From: JALZKA01 sp963701205
GTDB taxonomy: Bacteria; Actinomycetota; Thermoleophilia; Solirubrobacterales; 70-9
Assembly: GCA_963701205.1 (NCBI GenBank)
Contig: OY969575.1
Location: forward strand, 1,674,001 to 1,738,000
DNA length: 64,000 bases
Reading direction: 5' to 3'
Made by a program: the position numbers and the translations under genes. Below are positions 26,517-34,812 of the stretch, in pieces. The notes under the pieces are model-generated. The model was not told where the DNA came from and did no database searches. It saw only the letters and a list, made by a program, of their open reading frames with translations. Numbering within the stretch: position 1 is the first letter of the stretch; every line of letters starts with the position of its first letter.

Positions 26517-28135
26517 GGACCGCCTCCCGCCGCGAGCGCATGCCCACCTGGGCGATCGGCCTGATCATCGTCTTTGTGATCGCCGTGGGGTCCTACCTCG
26601 CCTACACGAAGTCGCTGCCCTGGTCGCAGAGCTTCGAGGTGCGGGCGACGTTCAGTAACGCGCACAGCTTGCGCTCGACCGCCCCCGTCCGGATCGCGGG
26701 CGTCAACGTCGGCAAGGTGACCAAGGTGGAGGCAATTACGGGAACCGAGGATGGGGCCGCCGCGGTGACGATGGACATCAATGACGATGCGTTGCCGCTG
26801 CACTCGGACGCCAGCCTGAAGATCCGGCCGCGACTGTTCTTGGAAGGCAATTACTTCATCGAGCTGAAGCCCGGGAGCCCCGGCGCTGAAACGATCGATG
26901 ATGGCCACTCGTTCCCGGTCAACCAAACGGCGAGCTCGGTCGGCCTCGATCAGGTATTGACGACGCTGCAGTCGGACGTGCGCTCGAACCTGCAGACGCT
27001 GCTAAACGAGTTGGGCAAGGGGTTTGCGCTACACGGCGGCGCTGAAGGATTCCGCGAGATCCACCGTACGTCTCCCGACGCCTACCGCTACACCGCGGTG
27101 GTCAACGAGGCGTTCCTTGGAACCAGGCCACACGACCTCTCTGGAACCATCGCCGGACTCGAGAAGGTCCTGGGCGGGCTATCTGAAGACCAGCGTGAGC
27201 TCTCCGATCTGATCACGAACTTCGCGACGTTCACCGGATCTTTCGCGGCCGAGGATGAGGCCCTGGCTCGCGCGATCGAGCAACTGCCCGACACCCTCGC
27301 CGCCGGCACCCCGGCGTTCGTGAACCTAAACGCGGCCTTCCCGTCATTGCGCGCTTTCGCGCGGGAGGCGCTACCGGGGGTCCGCTCGACTCCAGCGGCA
27401 TTGCGCGCCTCGCGGCCGTTCTTCGCTCAGCTCAGCGCCCTGATGGGGCCGCCCGAGTTGCGCGGTCTGGTCGCGGACTTGCGCCCCACAGTGCCGGAGC
27501 TCGCGAACCTGGCCGAGCACAATGTCGGCTTCCTGAAGCAGTCACGCCTGCTCTCGTCCTGCTTCAACGAGGTGATCATCCCGTGGTCGAAGAGCAAGGT
27601 CGAACCGGTTGACCCGGCCAACGTTTACCCACACGACCCATTTGGCAAGACGTTCGAAGAGACGTCGTACGGGATCACCGGCATCTCCTCGGAGAGCCGT
27701 TCAGGTGATGCCAACGGTCAGCACCTGAGGGTGATGGGCGGCGGTGGCGCCAACTTGGTACGGATTCCGGACCTGAGCGGAACGACCGACGAGGTCTTCG
27801 GACTGACGCCGTTCCCGCTGCTGGGAGCAATGCCGCGGATCACCGATTCGGCCCGTCCCGCGTTCCGTCCGGAAGCCCGCTGCGAGCGCCAGGAGCGGCC
27901 GAACCTAGAGGCCGGCGTGGGCTCGCCTCCTGCACAGGAGACCGTTGCGGCGGGGCTCCAAGGGCCCGAGGCGTTGAGCGGTGTTGGCGCGCGCAGGCTG
28001 CAGCGCTACTCGGATCTGTTCGCCGAAGTGAAGCGGCTGGGCTCAGCCGCAGATCCCGCGATCCTGCGTCAGGCAGCGAGCGTGCTTGGGCGCTTGGGAA
28101 TAACCGCCGAGGGGCTTCCGGAGGCGAACCGATGA
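26513..28135 (+). CDS. MCE family protein, fourth of six
   Basis: 540 residues; ATGA overlap with the previous gene. Membrane anchor W-A-I-G-L-I-I-V-F-V-I-A-V-G-S-Y near residues 12-28; MCE domain with T-F-S-N-A-H-S-L and V-R-I-A-G-V-N-V-G-K-V-T-K. The helical domain continues to about residue 340, and the C-terminal region carries Y-G-I-T-G-I-S-S-E-S-R-S-G. The last ~60 residues (L-Q-R-Y-S-D-L-F-A-E-V-K onward) form an extra helical segment. The stop overlaps the next ATG. Confidence 0.87.
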   Translation: MRTASRRERMPTWAIGLIIVFVIAVGSYLAYTKSLPWSQSFEVRATFSNAHSLRSTAPVRIAGVNVGKVTKVEAITGTEDGAAAVTMDINDDALPLHSDASLKIRPRLFLEGNYFIELKPGSPGAETIDDGHSFPVNQTASSVGLDQVLTTLQSDVRSNLQTLLNELGKGFALHGGAEGFREIHRTSPDAYRYTAVVNEAFLGTRPHDLSGTIAGLEKVLGGLSEDQRELSDLITNFATFTGSFAAEDEALARAIEQLPDTLAAGTPAFVNLNAAFPSLRAFAREALPGVRSTPAALRASRPFFAQLSALMGPPELRGLVADLRPTVPELANLAEHNVGFLKQSRLLSSCFNEVIIPWSKSKVEPVDPANVYPHDPFGKTFEETSYGITGISSESRSGDANGQHLRVMGGGGANLVRIPDLSGTTDEVFGLTPFPLLGAMPRITDSARPAFRPEARCERQERPNLEAGVGSPPAQETVAAGLQGPEALSGVGARRLQRYSDLFAEVKRLGSAADPAILRQAASVLGRLGITAEGLPEANR

Positions 28136-29463
28136 GCCGCCGCGCATTCACCGACAACGTGCGCCAAATCATCGCGATCTTGGCCCTGCTCGTGCTCGCG
28201 ACTGCCATCAGCTACCACATCCTGCAAGAGCAGCGCCTGCGGATTCCGATTCTGGAGGAAAAGCCGTTCACCCTCAAAGCCGAGTTCGAGACCGCGCAGG
28301 CCGTGGTTCCCGGCCAAGGGCAGACCGTGCGGGTTGCGGGGGTCAGGATTGGCGACGTCCAGCGCGTGGATTTGGAGGACGGAATCGGGGTTGTGACCTT
28401 CGCGATCGACCGCGAGTTCGTCCCGATTTATCGCGACGCCACGGTGCTGATGCGGCCGACGACGGGCCTCAAGGACATGTTCTTCGATCTCGACCCAGGG
28501 ACCAGCGCGGAGGGCGAGTTCGAGGAGGGCGAGCGGATTCCCCTGACGAACACGGCGCCGGACGTGAACCTGGACGAGATCCTCGAGGCACTCGACGCGG
28601 ATACGCGCGCGTATCTGCGGCTGCTCTTGGTGGGCGCCGGCCAGGGTCTGGACGGGAGGGGTAGGGACTTCGGCAGGCTCCTGGGCAGCCTGGGTCCGAT
28701 CAACCGCGACCTGGGCGCGCTCAACAAGCAGGTCGCGAAGCGCCGGGTCGACATGGCAAACCTGATCCACGACTTCAACGTCTTGACCACCCGGGTCGGG
28801 AAGGCGGAGTCTGAGCTGACCACATTGGTGAGCTCCTCCCGCCAGGCTTTGGGCACGATTGCGGAGCGCGATCCCGACTTGCAGCGCGCGATCTCCCTGC
28901 TACCGGGGACCTTGGCGCAGGCGGAGACGACCCTTAACAATGTCTCGGAGTTCGCCCAGATCATGGGCCCAGCGTTCAACGACCTGCGGCCGTTCGCCCG
29001 CAATCTGGACGAACTCAACGCCTCGAACGTCGAGCTTGCCGAGAGCGCCACTCCGGCCCTGCGAGACCAGATCCGCCCGTTTGTGCGTACCGCCCGGAAG
29101 TCGGTGCCGAGCCTACGTGTTGCGACTGACCGATTCGGCAAGGCGACACCGCGCCTGACCGTCGTCACCGACAAGCTCAATCGCCTCTTCAACATGGGGG
29201 CGAACAACCCGGGTGGGGCCGAGCCCGCCGGGACGCCCGGACGCAACGAGGGCTACCTCTACTGGTTCAGCTGGCTCGGCCACAACTCGACGAGCGCATT
29301 CTCCGCCGCGGACGGCAACGGCTTCTATCGCCGCATCTACCTGACCATGGGCTGCGCCCAGGCGCGCGAGCTGATCGCGGCACCGACGCCTGAGCTGGAA
29401 GCGTTCACGCAATTGGTTACCGGCATCACCGACCCCCTCCTGTCGAGCCTGGGATGCGAGTAG
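28132..29463 (+). CDS. MCE family protein, fifth of six
   Basis: 443 residues, the shortest of the six; ATGA overlap with the previous gene. Membrane anchor I-I-A-I-L-A-L-L-V-L-A-T-A-I-S-Y; MCE domain with K-A-E-F-E-T-A-Q-A-V and V-R-V-A-G-V-R-I-G-D-V. The helical region has regular heptads (N-K-Q-V-A-K-R-R-V-D-M-A-N-L). The tail contains Y-L-Y-W-F-S-W-L-G-H-N, recalling the aromatic tail of the third protein. The next gene follows after ten bases with AGGGGTGAG before its start. Confidence 0.87.
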   Translation: MSRRAFTDNVRQIIAILALLVLATAISYHILQEQRLRIPILEEKPFTLKAEFETAQAVVPGQGQTVRVAGVRIGDVQRVDLEDGIGVVTFAIDREFVPIYRDATVLMRPTTGLKDMFFDLDPGTSAEGEFEEGERIPLTNTAPDVNLDEILEALDADTRAYLRLLLVGAGQGLDGRGRDFGRLLGSLGPINRDLGALNKQVAKRRVDMANLIHDFNVLTTRVGKAESELTTLVSSSRQALGTIAERDPDLQRAISLLPGTLAQAETTLNNVSEFAQIMGPAFNDLRPFARNLDELNASNVELAESATPALRDQIRPFVRTARKSVPSLRVATDRFGKATPRLTVVTDKLNRLFNMGANNPGGAEPAGTPGRNEGYLYWFSWLGHNSTSAFSAADGNGFYRRIYLTMGCAQARELIAAPTPELEAFTQLVTGITDPLLSSLGCE

Positions 29464-29473
29464 GGGTGAGCTG

Positions 29474-31051
29474 ATGGAAAAGCAAGCGCCATCCATGGTC
29501 CGGATCCTCGTCGCAGTGGGCTTCGCGGTGTCCTGCTTCCTTTTGATCCTGTTTCTGTGGATCTCATTCGGTGGCCCGACGCCGCTGGGCTCGAAGAGCT
29601 ACCGCATCACCGCCTACTTCCCGGAGGCGACACAGCTGGCGGTTGAGTCCGACGTGCGGATCGGCGGCGTTTCCGTTGGCAAGGTCAAGGCCCTCGAGCT
29701 GGGACCGCCGGAGACGCGACTGAACGGCAACGACACGACCGCGGCGCAAATCGAGATCAAGCCGGAATACGCCCCGATTTCCACCGACGCGCGGGCGATC
29801 CTGCGACAGAAGACTCTCCTCGGTGAGACATACGTCGAGCTGACCTCGGGTACCGAGCCGGGTGAGGATGCCACGCCGGTGTCGCTGGGCGCCCAGTCGG
29901 CAGTCAGCGACGCCGCCGCGGCCGATATCGCCTACCTCGAGGAGGACGGATCGCTTGGCGTGGGGCAGACCGAAGAGGCCACCGAGATCGACGAGATCTT
30001 CAACGCGCTGGACGACGAGACCCGAGGGGCGTTCCAGCGCTGGCAGCAAAGCGCAGCGGTGGCGATTCGCGGTCGCGGGGCGGACTTCAACGACGCGCTC
30101 GGAAACCTGGCTCCGTTCCTGACCAACGCGACCGACGTGTTCGAGGTGCTTGAGCGCCAGGAGACGGCGCTGCGCGGGGTGATCCGCGACACGGGCACCA
30201 CCTTCGACGCGCTCTCCGAGCGCGGCGGCGCCCTGACCGGTGCGATCCGGGGCGGGCGCAACACATTCGAGGCGCTGGCCCGCGAAGAAGATGCCCTTGC
30301 CGACACCTTTGCGATCCTGCCGACCTTCCAGCGCGAGTCACGGGCGACCTTCGAGCGCCTCGACGAGTTCCAGCGCAACGCCACCCCGCTTGTTGAGGCC
30401 CTTTTGCCGGTGGCGCGCAAGCTGAGCCCGACCTTGGCTGACGTCAGGCGGCTGTCGCCCGAGCTGCGCGACCTGTTCCACGATCTTGAAGAGTTGGAGC
30501 ACGTATCCCTACGGGGCCTGCCGGCGCTGCGTGACTTCCTCGACGGCTTGGCGCCCGTTCTGGATGCGCTCGACCCGTTCCTCGCCAACCTGAACCCGGT
30601 GATCGATCACCTTGAGTATCAGAAGGCAACGGTCGCCGATTTCCTGGCGGGGCCAGGCGGCGGCTTGTCCGGAACGCTCGAAGGCCTGCCGGGCGATGAG
30701 GCCCCCAGGCACTTCCTGCGCCAGCTGTCCGTAACCGGGAACGAGACGCTTTCGATCTGGCCGAATCGGCTTCCCACGAACCGTGGCCACGGCTATGTGG
30801 CCGATGGGGTTCTGAACGGTGTCGAGGCCTCGCAGAGGGGGATTTTCCCCAACTTCGACTGTGTCAACACCGACTTCTCACCCGTTGGAGCGGGCGGCGA
30901 CCCCGACGAGGACGAGATCATGCTCGGTCAATCGGTCGCCGGCGTGAACAGCGGCAACCCGCCCGATGCAAGGTTCGCACCGTGCTACCTGCAGGACCCG
31001 TTCTCAGGCTACGGCGGCGGTCGGGCCCCTCAGATCTTCGCCTTCCCGTAG
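29474..31051 (+). CDS. MCE family protein, sixth of six
   Basis: 525 residues from an ATG preceded by AGGGGTGAGC. Membrane anchor at residues ~10-33 (V-A-V-G-F-A-V-S-C-F-L-L-I-L-F-L-W); MCE domain with A-Y-F-P-E-A-T-Q-L and V-R-I-G-G-V-S-V-G-K-V-K-A. The helical region is followed by a tail with E-T-L-S-I-W-P-N-R-L-P-T-N-R-G and several Cys (F-D-C-V-N-T, A-P-C-Y-L-Q). It closes the cluster; the next gene starts about 90 bases later with its own control region. No permease or ATPase follows. Confidence 0.87.
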   Translation: MEKQAPSMVRILVAVGFAVSCFLLILFLWISFGGPTPLGSKSYRITAYFPEATQLAVESDVRIGGVSVGKVKALELGPPETRLNGNDTTAAQIEIKPEYAPISTDARAILRQKTLLGETYVELTSGTEPGEDATPVSLGAQSAVSDAAAADIAYLEEDGSLGVGQTEEATEIDEIFNALDDETRGAFQRWQQSAAVAIRGRGADFNDALGNLAPFLTNATDVFEVLERQETALRGVIRDTGTTFDALSERGGALTGAIRGGRNTFEALAREEDALADTFAILPTFQRESRATFERLDEFQRNATPLVEALLPVARKLSPTLADVRRLSPELRDLFHDLEELEHVSLRGLPALRDFLDGLAPVLDALDPFLANLNPVIDHLEYQKATVADFLAGPGGGLSGTLEGLPGDEAPRHFLRQLSVTGNETLSIWPNRLPTNRGHGYVADGVLNGVEASQRGIFPNFDCVNTDFSPVGAGGDPDEDEIMLGQSVAGVNSGNPPDARFAPCYLQDPFSGYGGGRAPQIFAFP

Positions 31052-31115
31052 GGGACACCCCCGCCTGGATTCGACGGACGCAATGCAGGCGGCTGCGGGC
31101 CGGTGGCGCTGTCGT

Positions 31116-31143
31116 GGTACGTACGCTATGGTATGCGTACCAT
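31116..31143. promoter_or_regulatory. Nested palindromes over the start of the MpaB-like gene (candidate TetR operator)
   Basis: GGTACG at 31116-31121 is mirrored by CGTACC at 31136-31141; inside lies TACGC (31122-31126) with GCGTA (31135-31139), and ATGGTA (31128-31133) pairs with TACCAT (31138-31143). The element ends on the probable start codon at 31142 and contains TATGGT, a plausible -10 box. With a TetR gene immediately downstream, it is a likely autoregulatory operator. Confidence 0.5.
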
Positions 31144-32053
31144 GACTACCATCCTGCCAGAGCGCGACGAAGCCGACGCCCTCGTCCCTGCCCCCGGCTC
31201 ACCCGCCTGGCGCTACTCCTCGGACGGACGCCTGATGGCGGGGGCGGGTTACGCGTTGATGCTCCAGGTGGCGCACCCCGTGATCGGCGCTGGGGTGCTT
31301 GAGCACTCGAACTTCAAGGCCGACCCGTGGGGACGGCTGCTGCGAACGCTCGACTTCACGACATCGATGGTCTATGGCGGGCCGGAACTGGCGTGGCAGA
31401 CGGGGCAGAGGGTGCGCGCAATGCACACGCAGATCAAGGGCCTGCTTCCGAACGGCGAGCGCTACCACGCGATGGAGCCCACGGCATACGCGTGGGTCCA
31501 CGCGACGCTGGCTGACGCGATCGTCAGGGCCAACGCCTACTTCGTTCGTCCGATACCGGCTGGCGAGCTCGAAGCCTTCTGGGCACAGTGGCGCGCGATC
31601 GGCCGGCTGCTTGGGGTTCGCGATCGCGATCTGCCGTCCACCTGGGCTGAGTTCGGGCCGTACTACGAGGGAATGGTGCGCGACCACCTTGTGCGCACCC
31701 AGTCCGTTGACGATGTCCTCGACGTGATGGCGGCCCCGCCGCCGCCGGCGGTCCGCGGCGTTCCAAGGCCTGTCTGGAACGCCGTCCGGCGGCCAGCGGC
31801 ACGCGGCGGCCGATTGGGCACAATCGGCCTGATGTCCCCGGCGCTTCGCGAGAAATTGGGCCTTGAGTGGACTCGCGCCAACGCCATCGAGTTCCGGGCC
31901 ATCGGTCGCGCCGCGCGAGCATCTGGACCGCTTCTGCCGTCGTCCGTTCGCAGGTTTGGACCCAGCTATCTGCGCTGGCGAAGCGATGCGATCGCGCGGG
32001 GCGAGGTCGCGTCCGGCAAGGGGTCGAAGTTCGTTCCCGCTGCGGCGCCGTGA
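31142..32053 (+). CDS. Oxygenase MpaB-like protein (DUF2236)
   Basis: About 303 residues from the ATG at 31142; two upstream in-frame starts (31103, 31133) would lie in or before the palindromic promoter element. Motifs of the MpaB/latex-clearing protein family are visible: A-G-Y-A-L-M-L-Q-V-A-H-P-V-I-G-A-G-V near residue 37 and Y-A-W-V-H-A-T-L-A-D-A near 110, the His residues expected to hold a b-type haem. The family includes oxidative polymer-cleaving and secondary-metabolite oxygenases, but most bacterial members are uncharacterised. No Shine-Dalgarno is seen, so the message may be leaderless. The stop overlaps the TetR gene start (TGATG). Confidence 0.82.
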   Translation: MTTILPERDEADALVPAPGSPAWRYSSDGRLMAGAGYALMLQVAHPVIGAGVLEHSNFKADPWGRLLRTLDFTTSMVYGGPELAWQTGQRVRAMHTQIKGLLPNGERYHAMEPTAYAWVHATLADAIVRANAYFVRPIPAGELEAFWAQWRAIGRLLGVRDRDLPSTWAEFGPYYEGMVRDHLVRTQSVDDVLDVMAAPPPPAVRGVPRPVWNAVRRPAARGGRLGTIGLMSPALREKLGLEWTRANAIEFRAIGRAARASGPLLPSSVRRFGPSYLRWRSDAIARGEVASGKGSKFVPAAAP

Positions 32054-32673
32054 TGAACTCCGCGTCGCTCCTGGAGCGTGCTTTCGTCGCGACAACCCAG
32101 CCGCCTGACGACGCCACCAGCGGGCGGGTTCTGGATGCGGCGCTCGACCTGGTCGCCGCTTCGGGCCTGCGATCCCTGACAATGGACGACGTCGCCGCGC
32201 GCGCGGGCGTGGGCAGAATGACCGTCTATCGCCGCTTTGGTGATCGCGAGGCCCTGATCGATGCGCTTGCGGTTCGCGAGTTCCAAGCCTGCCTCGCCGC
32301 CCTTGACGAGGCAGCAGGCGTTGATGAGCCAATCCACGATCAGGTCGCGGCAGGGTTTGTGACGAGTCTGAGGCTGGTTCGGACCCACCCGCTGCTGCAG
32401 CGCTTTGCTCGCCACGAGCCCGAGGCGGCGCTGGACGCACTCAACGCCAATGGGGGGTTCCTTTTCGGCCTTGCCTGCGGGTTTGTCGCTGACCGTCTGC
32501 GGGCAGCCGAGGCCGCGGGGGCTGGCGGCCAACTCGACCCCGACCAAGCGGCGGAGCTGCTGGTCCGATTGGCGATCAGCTTCCTGCTGATACCGAACAG
32601 CGTCCTCCCGATCGACGACGACGATCAGGCCGCCGAAGTCGCCCGGCGGCTGATCGCGCCAATTCTCGGCTAG
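32053..32673 (+). CDS. TetR family transcriptional regulator
   Basis: 206 residues; the ATG at 32053 overlaps the stop of the MpaB-like gene. The N-terminal helix-turn-helix reads L-T-M-D-D-V-A-A-R-A-G-V-G-R-M-T-V-Y-R-R and is followed by F-G-D-R-E-A-L-I, both hallmarks of TetR DNA-binding domains. The C-terminal helical ligand domain is not matched to a known ligand. Tight coupling to the oxygenase suggests it represses that gene and itself through the palindromes at 31116-31143. Confidence 0.92.
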   Translation: MNSASLLERAFVATTQPPDDATSGRVLDAALDLVAASGLRSLTMDDVAARAGVGRMTVYRRFGDREALIDALAVREFQACLAALDEAAGVDEPIHDQVAAGFVTSLRLVRTHPLLQRFARHEPEAALDALNANGGFLFGLACGFVADRLRAAEAAGAGGQLDPDQAAELLVRLAISFLLIPNSVLPIDDDDQAAEVARRLIAPILG

Positions 32674-33267
32674 CTAGGGGCGCGCTTCAAGGATCAGGTT
32701 GAAGGGCGTCTCGGTGGCGCGGCGGAATCGGGTGAAGCCCGCCTGCTCGGCCACCTCACGTAAACGCTGTTCTCCTGCCTGCGCTCCCAGGCCCAAGCCG
32801 ACCTCCTGGTCGAGCGAAGAGGGAGTGCAGATCATCGTCGACGCCGCGTAATAGACCCGGCCGACCGGATTGAGATTTTCGCTCAGCGAATCGTTCGCAA
32901 ATGGCTCGACCAGCATCACGGTGCCGTCCGCATCCAGGGATTCGCGGACGTGCGCCATCGCTCCGACCGGATCGCCCATGTCATGCAGGCAATCAAAGAA
33001 GCACACGAGGTCGTATCCGCTTCCGGGGAAATCCTTTGCCGAGGCGACTGCGTACTCCGTGTTTCCGGCGACGCCTTCCGCTTTGGCTACCGCCTGCGCT
33101 CGGTCGATCGACTCCGGGTGATAGTCGAACCCGTGAATTTGCGCCTGCGGAAAGGCCTTGGCCATCAGGAAAGTCGAAATGCCGTGACCGCAACCGACGT
33201 CCGCAACCTTGCCCCCTCGGCTGAGCTTGTCGACGACGCCGTCAAGGGCGGGGATCCACTCGCGGTG
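32674..33267 (-). pseudogene. Class I SAM-dependent methyltransferase, 5'-truncated
   Basis: The frame holds a good methyltransferase core: K-V-A-D-V-G-C-G-H-G-I-S-T (SAM motif I), then H-G-F-D-Y-H-P-E-S (motif II), and F-F-D-C-L-H-D-M-G. But motif I lies upstream of the first usable ATG (33165), and the preceding sequence R-E-W-I-P-A-L-D-G-V has no start before an in-frame TGA at 33268-33270. Relatives with W-I-P-A-L-D-G-V-V carry a further ~150 residues, including a winged helix, before this point. Here the SDR gene occupies that space. I read it as a remnant that lost its 5' part; a start at 33165 would give a protein without its cofactor loop. Confidence 0.7.
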
Positions 33268-33287
33268 TCAAGTTGTTTGGCGATGAA

Positions 33288-34136
33288 TTACGAGCTGCCG
33301 CCGCCGGCCTTCTCGCCGTCGAGGACGCCCTTGGCGATCTCGGCATCGCGGGTCGCGTAACGGTCAAGTATCGGGTTTAGGGCTCCGCGCAGCACCGACG
33401 CGATCGCCCACCAGCGTGGCGCGATCATGCGCGGCGCCCGGCGCTCGATCCCGTTGACGATCGCAGCGCCGGCGACCGGTGGAGTCAGGCGCTTGGTCAT
33501 GAACTTCGGCATGTGACCCAGCACCTGCTTGGCGACCGGGTCGGCGAAGGTGTCCTGGACCATCACGGTGTCGATGAAGCCGAAGTAGGCGACTCCGGCC
33601 GACGCGCCGTGGGGAGCCAACTCGACCCGAAGCGCCCGCCCGAGTGCCTCCACGCCTGCCTTGGCCATGGCGTACGGGGCAGCCATGGCTCCGTTCACGA
33701 AGGCCGCGACGGAAGCGACGACGACGACATGGCCTTGGCGCTCGATGATCTGGGGCAGAGCTGGGCGCACCGTGCGCCAGACGCCCATCAAATCGACGTC
33801 GATCACACGCTCAAATTCCTCGCTGCCCATCGTGTTGACCGGCCTCGGCGTGGGTGCGATTCCCGCGTTGGCGACAACGATGTCGAGCCCGCCGAAGCGT
33901 TGGACGACCTCGTTGACGGCCAGCTCCATGGCCTTTGCGTCCGTCACATCGGCATCAAGCGCGAGCGTGCGCTCGCCGATCGTCTCCGCGGCCAACTGGG
34001 CATCGGCGCGCTCCAAGTCGAGAATCGCGACGGTTGCGCCGCGTTCGTGGAGGAGGCGTGCGGCCTCAAAGCCGATCCCCCGCGCTGCACCCGTTACCAG
34101 GGCGATCTTGCCGTTGAGTGGAAATGAAGCTGCCAT
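33288..34136 (-). CDS. Short-chain dehydrogenase/reductase
   Basis: 282 residues. Cofactor motif T-G-A-A-R-G-I-G-F near residue 15, V-A-N-A-G-I-A near 90, catalytic Ser in V-V-A-S-V-A-A and Y-A-M-A-K near residue 158. The acidic residue after strand 2 (I-L-D-L-E-R) suggests NAD(H) preference. The C-terminal extension (M-T-K-R-L-T-P-P-V-A-G onward) resembles membrane-associated SDRs of mycobacteria. It is part of the minus-strand lipid operon and lies 11 bases after the methyltransferase gene at 34148. Confidence 0.88.
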   Translation of the reverse strand: MAASFPLNGKIALVTGAARGIGFEAARLLHERGATVAILDLERADAQLAAETIGERTLALDADVTDAKAMELAVNEVVQRFGGLDIVVANAGIAPTPRPVNTMGSEEFERVIDVDLMGVWRTVRPALPQIIERQGHVVVVASVAAFVNGAMAAPYAMAKAGVEALGRALRVELAPHGASAGVAYFGFIDTVMVQDTFADPVAKQVLGHMPKFMTKRLTPPVAGAAIVNGIERRAPRMIAPRWWAIASVLRGALNPILDRYATRDAEIAKGVLDGEKAGGGSS

Positions 34137-34147
34137 CGGCGCCGATC

Positions 34148-34786
34148 CTATTGCGGTGGAGCGGTGGCAACGGCCAGGCCCGCATCGGGACCGGCAAAGC
34201 GCCAGCCCGGGTTCTCAGCCTCCCAGCGTGTGATGATCGCGCGCTCGCCCGGGCGAGCGGCGTCGTCGAGGATCACCAGGCAGCCCGGCGCCAAACGATC
34301 GATCAAGTTCGGCAGCCCGGGGTAGCGGCTCTGCGCCATCCCGGGCCCGTACCCGGGTGGGCCGTCGATCAGCAGCAACTCGATCCCACTGACGGGCAAC
34401 TGATCGAGGGCCGCGTCGGCATACCACGGCGCCCCTTCGGCACTCAGCGCCGTTGGCTCCAGCGGCGCCTCAACGAGGCGTGCGACATCCCCTAGATCCT
34501 CAAGCGCAAGCTGACGGCCAACCACGGCGGCCCAGTTGGGCTCGTGTTCGACCGCGGTAATTCGACCGCCGCGCTCACGCAGGAGGCGCGCCAAGACAAC
34601 CGTTGAGATTCCCGAGCCCAGCTCGACGATCTCGCGCCGATCGGCAAAGACGATTTCGTTCGCGATGCGCACAAGCGCCGCGGGCCGGATCGCGCCCTCC
34701 GTCCACGGCAGGTAGCCCGCGGCTCCGGCGCTGTCAAGCAGGGGGCGAAGGACCTGCCAGGCCCGGTCGTCGGCGACCGAGTCCAA
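34148..34786 (-). CDS. Class I SAM-dependent methyltransferase
   Basis: About 212 residues. SAM motif I is V-E-L-G-S-G-I-S-T near residue 55, followed by I-T-A-V-E-H-E-P-N (motif II), L-L-L-I-D-G-P-P-G-Y-G (motif IV region) and L-V-I-L-D-D-A-A-R. The D-G-P-P pattern is seen in small O-methyltransferase-like enzymes. The start is uncertain: TTG at 34786 is the first ordinary candidate, but a CTG overlapping the enoyl-CoA hydratase stop could couple it more tightly. Substrate unknown. It lies downstream of the hydratase and upstream of the SDR. Confidence 0.75.
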   Translation of the reverse strand: MDSVADDRAWQVLRPLLDSAGAAGYLPWTEGAIRPAALVRIANEIVFADRREIVELGSGISTVVLARLLRERGGRITAVEHEPNWAAVVGRQLALEDLGDVARLVEAPLEPTALSAEGAPWYADAALDQLPVSGIELLLIDGPPGYGPGMAQSRYPGLPNLIDRLAPGCLVILDDAARPGERAIITRWEAENPGWRFAGPDAGLAVATAPPQ

Positions 34787-34812
34787 ACCATCGGGCTGTT
34801 GCGATGGCTCGC

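Noticed and set aside
31199..32440. Long minus-strand open frame (413 codons)
   Set aside because: Antisense of the MpaB-like oxygenase and TetR genes.
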